A stretch of 64,000 bases of DNA from Siphonodentalium dalli (Eukaryota; Mollusca; Scaphopoda; Gadilida; Siphonodentaliidae), in assembly GCA_032622095.1 (NCBI GenBank), contig CP136061.1, positions 16,430,440 through 16,494,439 of the forward strand, read 5' to 3'. The translations under genes and the position numbers were made by a program. A model generated the notes under the pieces. The model searched no databases and had not been told where the DNA came from. It was given only the letters and a program-made list of their open reading frames with translations. Positions 35,736-46,988 of the stretch are shown in pieces; positions within the stretch are counted from its first letter, which is position 1; each line of letters starts with the position of its first letter.

Positions 35736-36420
35736 TCAGTCAGACTCTTCGCTGTCATCGCGTAACCAAGTGTTCATTCTGTCAAGTGCTTTAATTGCTG
35801 CACGTTGTTTTGGTCTGTTCTTGTGCGCATTTAACGACTGGTCACTGGTAGATGGAAACGAAACCATGTCCGTGTCTGCGTGAATATCAGATGATTTATC
35901 GTGGGTGTTTGGAGCTATGTCTGCGATACTGGCAAACACTTCGAGTGGGTACAGTCGCGAAGAGGGCGATTCGTCACACCAGTTGATGTTTTTAATGTCA
36001 CAGAGCGTATATAGCCATCCCTACCACGATGTAATTCTAGAACAATTCCCAATCGCCATTTCAACCGTTTAACATTGTCCTCTTGAATTTGTACTATAGA
36101 TCCCAATTTCACGCATTCTCTGTTATCACCGATGAATCTATGAAACTCCCGTAGTACTGTCAAATACTCATGCATCCACTTCTTTCTAAATTGGTCAACA
36201 AGTGTCGCGCGGATATTAACTCGTCGTTTCAGATCACTGGCGTTCAGAGAGAACTCGGGGTCATTTAACTGATGGGTGTGGTAGTGTAGATACATATGTA
36301 TGTCCATTTAACAATTGGGATGGTGTCAAGGGCTCATTGTCACGAATGTCGTCTGAAATATATGTCAATGGTCGGTTATTTATTGTTGCTTCTACTTCAG
36401 TGAGTATTGTTCGCAATTCC
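35736..36420 (-). pseudogene. BEL/Pao integrase C-terminal domain (DUF5641-like)
   Basis: After NNRPLTYIS (another frame), the frame 36307-35915 carries RRVNIRATLVDQFRKKWMHEYL and VKRLKWRLGIVLELHRGRDGYIRSV, the typical BEL/Pao region after the integrase. A second shift near 35940 leads into the last frame (35939-35736). At least two frameshifts; non-functional. Confidence 0.8.
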
Positions 36421-37179
36421 TCAAAGTTCATAGAAACCACCCTGCCATGGCGCGCGTTTGGTTATAAACTGCCACTCGAGTCCCTTATTTGCCAGTGTGT
36501 CCTGGAAAGAACTGAATTGAAACAAGTCACGTATAATTGTATTCGCTGACAGAAATGTGGTTGCATTGTCTGAGATAAATTTTTTTGGTAGAGATCTCCT
36601 ACTGGCAAATCTACGCAAAGCTGCCAAGAATGAGTCAGTGCTCAAGTCCTTCATGAGTTCCAAATGAATGGCTCGTGTCACTCCACATGTGAATAAACAC
36701 ACATATACTTTTTCAGAACTATTTTCACTTGTAACATTGAGTGGACCACAAAAATCTACGCCAGTGAAATAGAAAGGTGGAACGTCTGAAACGCGACTTT
36801 CTGGTAACGGTGGTGGGTTCGGTAAACGATATGGGCTGCACGTGAGTCTCCGACAAATTACACAGTTTCTAAGAAGTGGTCTAACTAGCTGGCGTACCCT
36901 TGGTATCCAAAATGACGAGCGGAGAGCGGTGACCGTTGCATTCACACCAGAGTGGTGCGTTCTCCCATGAATATCAAGAACTAGCAATCTGGTAAACGCG
37001 TTCCTTTTTTGTAGCAGAACAGGGTGTTTTGCACTGTATGTCAGTGGGGAGTTCTCAATACGTCCCCGACAACGGATGATATTGTTATCATCCAAAAACA
37101 GTTGTAATTGTTCAAAAAGTTCCTGGTTTCTCACAACAACGCCTCTATTTGAGCGATGTACAATAATAGTCCCTAACAA
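36421..37179 (-). pseudogene. BEL/Pao integrase
   Basis: 252 residues. A zinc-binding H2C2 region (HGRTHHSG about 71-78, then CVICRRLTC about 106-114) precedes the integrase core with catalytic Asp in TGVDFCGPL (142), Asp in ISDNATTF (204) and Glu in WQGGFYE (251). The first 20 residues come from the LTR-like direct repeat, so the start codon is not native. A frameshift ends the frame right after the Glu; the continuation (EELRTILTEVEATINNRPL) is readable in another frame to about 36308. Confidence 0.88.
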
Positions 37180-37818
37180 CAGCTCGTTATAGGTGTGTCC
37201 ATTGCTACTCTTATTGAGCCACCACAGTAGTCTTTATTTGTCCTATAACGACCGGAATATGCGAATAGAGCGAACATAGTGACTATGCGAATAAGTAATT
37301 AAGGTGTCGAATTTTGAATAAGTAATCAACCAATGTCACCTCAGCTTCGGATTCTGCTAAGTTATTAGTAACTTCGTGTCTGGGTGACGTTATTACTGGC
37401 AATATTGTTTTTATACATAAAACAGGCCACATGACATTTAATCCTTATATTTATATACATTTAGCTAAAAAGCCACCTTTGTAAATGTATTTAAATCGAA
37501 AAGTGCATCGTGACAAAACCAGCCCAAAATATCCCAATGCACCCTTGTCAAAAGTTAACACGAACAATTTCAAAACGAGATGATTTATTAACGGTCAATC
37601 CTGCGCGAGTCCAAATGCGCCCAAAACATTACGCGTTCTTCGTTTCCAAAATCAATGACGCGTCGATGTAATTATGGTTGCAATTATGACCCTCTTGCGC
37701 GTTCACCGAGAAATAATTGCAACTAGCCACGTGGGCGCCGACCAATCGGAATGCTGGATTTAGTGATAATCACACTTAGTATGTAAATATAAATTCTCCA
37801 ATACCGTTTCCTTTACAG

Positions 37819-38021
37819 CTGGCACGGTAAGGTTAAAGACGACAGCAGACATCAACTATGAGACATTGAATCAATACGCATATGACCTCACAATCAAGGC
37901 TTTCGATGGCAAGGAGTATTCCGCAACCACATTCACACTGACGGCAAACATCCTCAACGTCAACGAACCCCCGACATTCCAACAAGCCTCTCACTCAGTA
38001 AACGTCCCAGAACCTACTGCG
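37819..38021 (+). CDS. Cadherin-like gene, visible exon 6 (end of EC3, start of EC4)
   Basis: Acceptor TACAG at 37814-37818, donor GTGAGT at 38022, phase 1-0, 203 nt, residues 268-335. TGTVRL, then INYET in the place of LDYE, then YDLTIKAFDG and NVNEPPTF complete EC3; HSVNVPEPTA starts EC4. The TG created across the exon 5/6 junction restores the conserved 'IDSATGTV' cadherin motif, which supports this splice although 13.3 kb of intron separates the two exons. Confidence 0.9.
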
Positions 38022-39330
38022 GTGAGTGCTCATGATTCTCTGAAGCTATATTATGACATATATTATGAAAGCCCCTGCCTACCCCCAAACATTAGTAAAA
38101 CAAATCTGAATATCTGGAAATCTCACATTTTAACCCACGGGAGAAATATGTCGTTTTTTTTATTTTTATGACTGACTGTAATTGCCATAATGATTTGACT
38201 ATTTCCAACAGCAGTGGTTGATAAATGATAAGTTGGAATTTTCCGATAGTTGGGAAGTTTTTGATGTATTCGTTGGGAAATTGCAAATCAAAGAATGTGA
38301 AAAGGAAATTCCCGAGTTGAAATTTTGAAATTCAAGGAAATTCATTTAAAATTTAAAGTTGAAATTTGATAAAAAGCACTCTAGATCGCCACGCTCCTTC
38401 TGTAGAAACCGTTGAAAAATGGATATGTGACCCACTCTTGGTCGTCACAATGTGGGGGGGGGGGTGACCGTTGGCCAACCGCCAATAGCGGGTGATTGTT
38501 CCTTCTTGTTTCAGGGATGGGTCACTTACTTTGCAAAGTGATGCAATAACATTACCATTACTTGCTATTTTCTCCATTACAATTACCATTGCTTTCAAAA
38601 CTAGAAGTGATACAATACCATTATCATTACTTTCAAATGTATAGCATTACCATAGATTTAAACATGACAACAGTGTTTGGTGAATTCTTACCTACTCTAA
38701 AACTCCATTCCGACTTTATCCTGTCCTATTCTTTAATCTGATGTCATATTCCAACTACTTTATTGTTTTACCTTTTGTTAAATTTTCATGCTTTTCATAG
38801 ATATTTTTATTAATTTTATTAATATGCCATATGCTATAAGATATGAATATACCACGGTTACCAACGTCACAAGACTTGTTTTATGAGCAGCCATGGGGCA
38901 GATATATATTGTATTAGTCCACGATGTGACATCGCAGCATGCTCATCAATGTATATATGAATATGTACATACAGAAACAAATTGCACCAATGATATCCAA
39001 CTTTCCTTCGTATCCTATCTGATTGGTGAGGCCATATTCGCCTTTCGCTCTTAATAATCAGAATTACGTCGAATACCCGTGTATATTTATGTATCTTTCT
39101 ATATTGGGGTTGACCCTGTCACCTAAAGTCTCCAATAACTGTAATAATAAGTCACATTCTTGACAGTAAACCGGTTTATTCCATAGAAAACATTATATTT
39201 GTTATGAACTGCACAACTGTCACTTTTCCGACATATAGGTGCCCGTGGCATCATGTATTGATGTGTTGGGTGAAAACGATTAAAATAAAAATCCCACACT
39301 GCAACTGGAAGGGCGTAAAGTCTGCTATAG
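38022..39330. other. Intron 6: nothing recognised
   Basis: AT-rich, with a 12-G run at 38453-38464. No coding support. Confidence 0.5.
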
Positions 39331-39460
39331 AAATATTTATACACGGGGCTTCGACGTAAACATAGCCGATGCCACTAGCTGGTTTAAGTCGAAGGAAACT
39401 TGGACTAACTTACTGCCTGAACATGTCTCCACCAAGGAACATGACTGTTGTTTGCTTATA
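39331..39460. repeat. Dispersed repeat containing an unfilled MITE target
   Basis: CCGATGCCACTAGCTGGTTT, GTCGAAGGAAACTTGGACTA and ACCAAGGAACA parallel 45965-46018 plus 46324-46400, where a MITE interrupts the same sequence at GTCACTAGC. This copy has no MITE. Confidence 0.6.
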
Positions 39461-39584
39461 TTTCCCGAATATCCATCTAGATGAAAAATAGACCATTTCG
39501 AATTATACTGTTATCGGTGTTGGAAGAATCCAGTTAGTTAGAAATGGTTAAAAGAATAATGTATACATTTACTTTTCGATACAG

Positions 39585-40336
39585 GTAAGTGATCCCGCAT
39601 TCCTGGCATCGATCTGGACGATGACCGACCCCGATCTGGGGGACACTCTTACCTATACACTCGATAACTCGTGTCCATATTCCAACTTTTTAACGATGAA
39701 TTCCAACACAGGTAACACACGCTGGGCTCAAAGCGCATATAATATAGACAACCCAGACTTGCAGTCTCGAGATGAGAGCTGTCAGGTTACAGTAACGGAT
39801 GCAGCGGGCGAAACCGCCTCAACTACACTAAATATACATATCACGGACACAAACGATGAAATACCGACATTCGTACAGACGGCATACACGTTCGGCGCAA
39901 CAACAACGATAACGAAGGGAGACAATGTTGGCACCGTCGCGGCAACCGATTTCGACATCGACACTCCGAACAACGTTATCACGTACACTGCTGAAGGTTC
40001 ATGTGGGGTCAAGGCCGATGGGACAGTGTACTCAGACGTAACATTCACTGATCCTGTAACTCTGACATGCACCGTGTACGCATCAGATGGAGGGAATCCT
40101 CAATTGACGTCATCTGTCCCAGTGACCATCGTCGTAACCGATCCAACCAGTGGCACCGGTGGCGGGGCCGCGGCAAATCCAGCAGCAACGACAACAACGG
40201 AACAAGCATACAACTATTCGATCGGGAACGATGGGGACATTGTATGGATGGTTCTACTCGCTCTGGCTGGACTGGCTCTTTTGACAGCTCTGATTTGTGT
40301 GTGCGTCAGATACTGTCATCATATACGATGCTGCAA
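39585..40336 (+). CDS. Cadherin-like gene, visible exon 7 (EC4, EC5, linker, membrane segment)
   Basis: The largest exon: 752 nt, phase 0-2, residues 336 to 586. The acceptor is ATACAG at 39579-39584 and the exon opens directly with GTAAGT. The donor is GTGAGT at 40337. EC4 has SIWMTDPDLGDTLTY and ends DTNDEIPTF. EC5 has TVAATDFDID and TVYASDGGNPQ and ends IVVTDP. Then comes a Thr/Ala/Gly linker, a 23-residue hydrophobic membrane segment (554-576, ending ICVCV) and a basic, cysteine-rich juxtamembrane RYCHHIRCC suited to palmitoylation (inference). Cysteine pairs are 365/401 (EC4) and 475/497 (EC5). Without splicing at 40337 the frame ends one codon later at TGA (40338-40340). Confidence 0.93.
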
Positions 40337-41869
40337 GTGAGTCTCGTTGTGTTAACAAATAACATGCCACGTGAGAAGCCAGGGAGGGGGGTTATCATAT
40401 ATCGTCGCGTGAGAACCAGAAGGTTCTAACTACCATTACTCAAGTTTAGAGAAAATCGACATTGAAATTTTGAGCACCGGAATTTCGTACTAAAACCCAT
40501 TTGTTATATGCGCGGAAGTTATATATTGTGCCCATGGTCAGACTTTATGTACATGTGAGGTTTCACGCCCGAACAAAACGGATTCACTGCGTGATATGTA
40601 AAAGTGTGTTTGCAGATAGAACCATTAGCACACAGAATGGTCAGATTATGTGCGGATCAGAATGCCCTAGTAGATAGGACACTGTGGCACAATAAATCAC
40701 GGATCTTCTCAAACTTGTGAGTTCTATCTACGATAATCTCTGGATAACCACACTTCAAATTGTATCCCGGGTTTTGACCTGGCACAAACCTCAGTCTGAA
40801 ATGAAACCATGTCAGATTGACGATTGTGTCCGGTGGGACTATTCAATTTTGTGAATTTTATAAAGATTGTTTGGTGCAATATAATGAAGGACTTCGACAT
40901 GAATAAGCACAACCCAATGGTCAGTTAATAGACAGGATCAGACATACGTATGTGTAACTTGTAACGTGTGGTACTATTGTATTGTATAAATGATTGTCAT
41001 TTGTGCATAAAAAGTTTCAGCATTATATACCTGATTTATTAATATCAACATCACAAGCAATGATATACAACAAGCCGAGATATTTTCAAAAACTTAATTC
41101 TCCCCCTAAACTGATTTCTATCTGAAAATACCTGTCAAGTCAGAATAGCCCGTTTTCATTCCGTTTTGTCAACCAACTCAGAGTCTTATCATATATAATG
41201 GAATTAGCATGTATCTGAGGAGGTTTGTGTTATGGTAGAGTCTATTTTGTTTAAATATTTGATTTTTTGGGGGGTAAATTAGCTAAAATTTTGTTATTTT
41301 TATAGGAAATGTTTTTGAAAAATCCCATGACTTTGTCGGTTTTATGCATACAGCTGCACAACATGCACCACAATAAGCACACATTCTTCCCCAATATCAG
41401 ACATGAAATGCTATAATCGTGGACCAGACCATAATTAAGAAATAAAGTCAAACTTAACCCTACCCCAAGATAGTGTTCTCAATGCTTTCAATTTTATACT
41501 AAACTCGAAAGGTCATTCGTACTAGTTGACAGAAGATTCATATAACAAATTGCAATTGTTCTGCCCACGGATTATGTAATCTCATCTCCACTGTCACTGT
41601 AAAATGTGATGGTGTCGGTCAATAGAATTTCTGTGCAGCAGGAAGAATGGTTCAAACAACGCAGGCTGTCTATAATTGGCCGTCCATCCATAAATTGCTA
41701 CACTGGGAGTGGTTGATTTGGCAACGGTTGCAAGTCTCCACTGTTTTGCTATCATATCAATATGCTCTTTTTGAGTGTAGAATTAAAGATTCCTAACACG
41801 GTGGAAGTGCAGAAAGATCAACTATACCTTTTGCTGATTCTCGAACTTCTGCTGGAAAATTACCCACCT

Positions 41870-44018
41870 AGCTTAATTAACTTTTCTCGAATGTGGACCA
41901 TACATGTATAAGGCTTCCAAAATGGCAACCATTTTTTACATATATCTCGAACATTATTCTCTGCGTTTCCGAAAATGTAAATGTAGCAAATTGTGACTAA
42001 CTTGGTTATTTTACATGTTAGCCAATCAACTGATAACTAAATTATCTATTCTGGGTGTCTCATTTCATTATGGGGAATAGCAAATAAATTTTAAAGTTGC
42101 CTTATCTGTTTTTTTCGAGAACCTCTTTGATACTGGCTATATATTTTTAATAAATGGGCAGATCTTTGAAATGGAACTGAAATTAATCATAATCTGTGGC
42201 CATTCTGACCTACTAGGGTGAAAATTGATCAACACGATATAGGGTGGAGGTCAAGGTGGCAACATGGGAGTTACCGTGTGGCCATAGGTGATGTGAACAT
42301 GTATTAATGGAGTTAATGCGTGGTCATGCATGATGTAAATAGGTGTACATGCTTAGCAATATGGTCATGAAAGGGTGGGCATGGTGAGATGTATATGTAT
42401 GCAAGGAGTGAGTGTATGGTCAAGTGTGAGGTGGTGAATAGGTATACAGGGAGTGATTGTATGGTTTTTATGGTTATGACTACCCACTACATGTGTACAT
42501 AATGTTGCTTAATGGGCATTGGTGTGGTTTGTGAAATTAACGAGAGTAATACATGGTAATATGTATGTTGATTTATATATGGAGTGACTGTATGGTCATG
42601 GTGGGATCCACAGGTGCACCTTGTGTGGCTGTATTGCCATGGGTATGTGTATTATGTATTGGCTGTATGATTATGGGTGGGGTGAATGGATCAATCGATG
42701 TGCAGCTATGTGTAATGCATAGAGGTGTGCAGGGAATGGAAGTAGCCATAATGTGTATATGTGTACCTGATGTATGCTGAATGGTCATTGACAATCGTGT
42801 GGATGGTCATGTGTGAATGTATATGTGTATATATCGAGTGGCTATATGACTACTGACATGGAAAATATGTTTACAGTGAGTGACTCTATGGTCAATAGTG
42901 AGTTGCATATGTTTTCAGGGACTCACTGTATGGCCAATGGTGAGGTGAACAGTTATACAAGGAGTGACTGTATGCTCATGAATGTTGTGAATAGGTATAC
43001 ACGGAGTGACTACAATGTCATGTATATGGTTAAGGGTCAGGTGTAGGCGTATACAGTAACCTAGTGGGCCTGCATGGCTGTATGGTCATGTGTAGGATTT
43101 ACGGGTATGCACAAGTGTGGCTATGGTTACGGAGAGGTATGTGCATAAAGTGAGTGGCTATATCGCCATTAGTGAGGTGCATATGTTTAACAATGGAGTG
43201 ATTATATGGTCATGGTTGGGAGTATACAGTAATGCTCTAATTAATCGGTGAGAGCTTTCCAATGAATGGCAACAAGCCATATTTCCGACTAAACCTGAAA
43301 AGTTACCCATAATTATGTTATGGTTATGGAGTCGATTAATTAGAGCATTACTGTATGTATAACTTGCGTGGCTATTTTGCCATGGGTTTGGTGAACATGT
43401 ATACATCGAGTGGCCCATGATCAATGGTGAGGTGAATAGGTATACAGTGATTGGCTGTATGATCACGAATGCGTTGAATGGGTACACATGTGTGACTATA
43501 TGGTCATGGGTCAGGTGTATGAGTATACCTAGTGTGCATGGATGTATTGGCATGCGTGCGTGGGGGTGTACATGTATACACGAGTGTGGATATATATGGT
43601 CATGGGTGACGGTTACGTATATAAAGCGAGTGGCTATATGGCCAATGGTGATACGTATATGTATACATGTACATAGAGTGACTCTATGGTCATGGATGGG
43701 GTGTATATATTTATCTCGAATGGCTATTTTGGCCATGGCGAATAGGTATACGGGGATTGACTGTATGGACAATGGTGAGATAAATAGGCATACAAGGATT
43801 GACTTATGATCACGAAAGTGGTGAATAGGTATACAGTGACTATCTTGCCATTTGTGTGGTGGTTATGTGTATATATATAGAGTGACTGTATGCTACTGGG
43901 TTGGTTGTACATGTGTAATTTGGGTCGCTATTGCTTTCCACAATAACTCAACGATATATTAATATATAGTTCACCATGTTGATGGCGTTTATGCACGATG
44001 GAGGAAACGTTAAATGAT
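41870..44018 (+). mobile_element. Foldback-type element, second copy (one arm plus centre)
   Basis: The outer non-tandem part 41870-42240 (TTCCAAAATGGCAACC, GTGGCCATTCTGACC) is related, inverted, to 17990-18310. The minisatellite arm 42250-43910 has units such as GGAGTGACTGTATGGTCATGG (42579), with steps of 41-45 bp near 42876, 42921, 42962 and 43003. The centre 43920-44018 has GCTTTCCACAATAACTCAA. The second arm is absent. Nested in the 40399-45068 element and itself carrying a mariner-type MITE. Confidence 0.65.
43227..43353. mobile_element. Tc1/mariner-type MITE, copy 2
   Basis: Ends CAGTAATGCTCTAATTAATCG and inverted CAGTAATGCTCTAATTAATC, flanked by TA on both sides (43225-43226, 43354-43355). 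It is inserted in the minisatellite arm. The left inner arm is shortened relative to other copies. Confidence 0.85.
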
Positions 44019-45070
44019 TCCCCCTGATAATAGTTAATCAAGTTTTATGCTAATGGGCAGGTGATTCAAGTCAGATCTATCGAGATGTCAAATATACAGA
44101 AGAATACACTTATTGGGTTCCATTCCATCGCGGGTAGTGACTACCTTCCAAAAACGAAAAAGACGATCAAATATATATTTTTAGGAACGAATTGGGTTTT
44201 GGACAGTGACACACTTAACTCAAAAATAATATTTTTGTTTAGCTAATTCACCCACACAAATCAAATATTTAAACAAAAATAGACTCTACCATAACATAAA
44301 CCTCCTCAGATACATCCTAATTCCATGATATATGATAAGACTCTGGGACAAGTAATGACAACGGCTCAGCATGGCTTTGTGTTTTTGAGCTAAATCGGGA
44401 TTCATTAGGTCTAAGGTCAAATCGGGCAGTGCAAGTTGATACACGAGACAGAACTCGAAGGTCCAACTCACACGCATAACATGACGAGTCCTTAAATCAC
44501 ACTATCAAACTTAGATGGGACACTATGAAGTAACACATCAATCGCTCGCCCATAGCGCAAGAACGCTCTATCTACACGCACAAGGTCTAAGTGGAAATCC
44601 TAGGATTGAAAATCACAATGTCAGAACGTTCTATCTACAATATAGCTCACAAAAGTGTCTTATTGACTTGATCTTGATACTTTTGTATGTTGAACAGGTA
44701 AATAGTATTCAAGGGAACATTTATATTGGGCTATATCGTAATAATGTTGAAACGTTATAATATTTATCTCATATTATTGTCGAGATAACACAATTCACAT
44801 TTCGTCGGCAGCCATTCGCCAAACTTACATCACGTGACGCGGATCTGCCAATCCTATTGGCTCTGTAGATAGAACCATCTTGCTCTACCAAATAATGCCG
44901 ATTGGAGATAGAACTTATTTGCACAGCATTTTGTGTGAAAACTGGGACTCGATGTCACGTGATCATGCGTTTAACGGACAGATTATGAGCTGCCGGTTCT
45001 ATCGGTACCAATAACTCATTTTCCCGCCAAAATACAGTTAGAACCTTCTGGTTCTCACGCGACGATATGG

Positions 45071-45390
45071 CAAACGCCAGGCAGAGTTATATCCCATCGC
45101 TTCGCTTAGACATCACTGCCAGAAGGACATTTGGTAAGGAATTCTGACATGATGTTAGTTCTTATGTTTTAGGACGAAATTTGTCTTTGTCTGGTCCAGA
45201 TCATATTGTTCTTATCAATACCGAAAGAATTACCATTATGGCAAAGTTGTGGTGTCAAAATAAGATAATAGGTGACTAAATATAATTCCGACGACACGTA
45301 AAAAATAGATGTATCGGTCCGCAAAGTACCATCCTTGTAGCAGTGATCTATCACAGTGATAACGACGGAGAGCGCGCTGCATGGATTTTG
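45071..45390 (-). mobile_element. Mutator-like MITE family 2, copy 3 (inverted)
   Basis: Starts CAAACGCCAGGCAGAGTTAT and ends CGCTGCATGGATTTTG, the reverse order of the copies at 6596 and 53927. Flanks ACGATATGG and CATATATGG match at 6 of 9. It abuts the right end of the 4.67-kb element. Confidence 0.75.
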
Positions 45391-45409
45391 CATATATGGG
45401 CCTATTATG

Positions 45410-45734
45410 GCTGAAGGGATCACTCTCACCAAAAAAAGTGCTGAAGGGTACACAGGGTTTGGAAAATGTGCTGAAGTGTACACAGGGTTTGTGATCGGCA
45501 CTAACACCGTTTCTAAAGCTGTATTTCTGAAAGTCTGATGCCCATTAGCAGTTTGTTTTCTGTTTATTTTAATGTTCATTGGAACGCAAACAATCATTCT
45601 CTAACAGAAATCATAGCAGATACAAATACTAAACGTCATTTAAAACGAGATTTCAAAACCTGTGTACCCTTCAGCACATTTTAAAATCCTGTGTACTCTT
45701 CAGCACATTTTTTGGTGAGAGTGACCCCTTCAGC
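45410..45734. mobile_element. Mutator-like MITE family 1, copy B
   Basis: Terminal inverted repeats from GCTGAAGGGATCACTCTCAC, perfect 9-bp target duplication CCTATTATG (45401-45409 and 45735-45743), and tandem GCTGAAGGGTACACAGG words inside each terminus. Confidence 0.9.
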
Positions 45735-46018
45735 CCTATTATGTCTATATTTATCTTGCCAGTATATGGGATCAATGTCATCAGACTGCACTGAGAATTT
45801 TCCACATTACACTACTACTTTCATTTGACAATGTTACTCTTGTGGAGTTCAGAACAAATATAATATTTTCTATGGTATAAACTAGTTTACTGTCACAACT
45901 GTGACATTGTATTAGTTATTGGAGAGTTTAGGTGAGCGAGTCAACAACGCTGAACCACGATATAGAAAGATAAATACACGGGACGTAAAACAGCATTTTC
46001 CCAACCGATGTCACTAGC

Positions 46019-46323
46019 GCTGAAGATGTCACTCTCAGCAAACAAAGTGCTGAAGGGTACAGAGGTTTTTTAAATAATGTGCTGAAGAGTACACAGGGTT
46101 TGTTATCGGCACTAATTCAGTTACTTTAACTGTGTTTCTGAACGTCTGGAGACCATCATCAGTTTGTGTTCAGTTCATTTTGATTTTCCTTGGAACATAT
46201 AGAATGATTTTCTCTAACAGAAATCATAGCAGACACGGAATCTAAAAGTCATCAGAACGATATTTCAAACCCTGTGTACCCTTCAGCACTTTTTTTGGTG
46301 AGAGTGATCCCTCACAGCGGCAC
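46019..46323. mobile_element. Mutator-like MITE family 1, copy C
   Basis: A perfect 9-bp target duplication GTCACTAGC (46010-46018 and 46324-46332). The inverted termini contain GTCACTCTCAGCAAACAAAG and GCTGAAGGGTACAGAGG. The uninterrupted target is preserved at 39377-39385. Confidence 0.9.
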
Positions 46324-46826
46324 GTCACTAGCTGGTTTGCGTCGAATGAAACTTGGACTAGTTTTCCAAGTCTGGAAACCCTCGAGGAACAATGTTATTA
46401 CATTCCATGAATATTAGTCATAGCGGGTTTAACTTGCATTTATCTCATGTTTAATTTACTAAAAGACAAACAATTAAGTTAGGTGAAAATTGACCTGTCA
46501 GAGTTAATTAATGTATGTTGTGTTCATGGGCAACCATTAGACGTCTCGATGACGTAACGAAAATCTGAGCTTCACCAACAGTAATTTCATTATGTAAATA
46601 TTTGTGTGAATGCCTTACATGTGGAAATTCTTAATAAATCATCGCCAATGAAGGCCAGGTGGCCGAAAGTCTTCGACAAAGAGTATCTATTTACTTATAT
46701 ACCATTTGTATGCTTGAGCCTTGTACTATCACTTGGAATAATATACTGCTAAAGCCCATTCAAATGTCAACATTGCTGTACATTATATGCTCAGGTCATT
46801 GTACAATTTAGAACCGTCTTTTACAG

Positions 46827-46870
46827 GAGGACCCCAAAGAGAGTTGTTACACCAGAGAAACGACCACCGA
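46827..46870 (+). CDS. Cadherin-like gene, visible exon 8 (cytoplasmic, basic)
   Basis: A 44-nt micro-exon: acceptor TTACAG ending 46826, donor GTAAGT at 46871, phase 2-1. It adds KRTPKRVVTPEKRPP, a basic stretch with two TP sites directly after the juxtamembrane cysteines. It has no initiator and is too short to be found by ORF search; the support is perfect splice sites, correct phase on both sides and continuity with the proline-rich exon 9. The 6.5-kb intron before it is occupied by transposons. Confidence 0.8.
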
Positions 46871-46988
46871 GTAAGTATAATATATATAGAGATCCAGCTC
46901 TGCTAAATTTGACATTGAACAGACATTGAACGAAGGATACACCACAGATACGCACTATTGACTATAATTGTGAAAATGTGTCTCATTT

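Larger units (their letters stand above)
35320..37181 (-). mobile_element. BEL/Pao LTR retrotransposon, internally deleted
   Basis: Minus strand. Only the integrase and the following C-terminal domain remain; gag, protease, RT and RNase H are absent. A 61-bp direct repeat with one mismatch (35641-35701 and 37118-37178) begins TGTTAGG(A/G)ACTATT on the minus strand at both ends and is most simply the LTR start, the 5' LTR being cut after about 60 bp. The 3' LTR appears to continue below 35641 and includes an AATAAA (near 35450); its end against the LINE at 35.3 kb is unclear. Confidence 0.75.
40399..45068. mobile_element. 4.67-kb terminal-inverted-repeat element
   Basis: A perfect 33-bp inverted repeat starts ATATCGTCGCGTGAGAACC at 40399 and ends at 45068. 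Further inverted matches lie at about 41170-41270 versus 44250-44350 (AGACTCTACCATAACA, ACCTCCTCAGATACAT). The 9-mer AGATAGAAC or its complement occurs at least seven times near both ends (40614, 40721, 44565, 44628, 44867, 44906, 44997), as subterminal transposase-binding sites often do. No transposase. The interior encloses a foldback arm. It starts 62 bp after the exon 7 donor. Confidence 0.7.

Noticed and set aside
35578..35883. 101-codon + strand frame
   Set aside because: Lies opposite the BEL/Pao LTR and terminal coding region; no independent support.
39782..40072. 96-codon minus-strand frame
   Set aside because: Antisense shadow of exon 7.
40067..40429. 120-codon + strand frame
   Set aside because: Out-of-frame shadow of exon 7 running into the intron; no domain.
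43158..43772. 204-codon minus-strand frame
   Set aside because: Same minisatellite in the second foldback copy and interrupted by a MITE; no domain.
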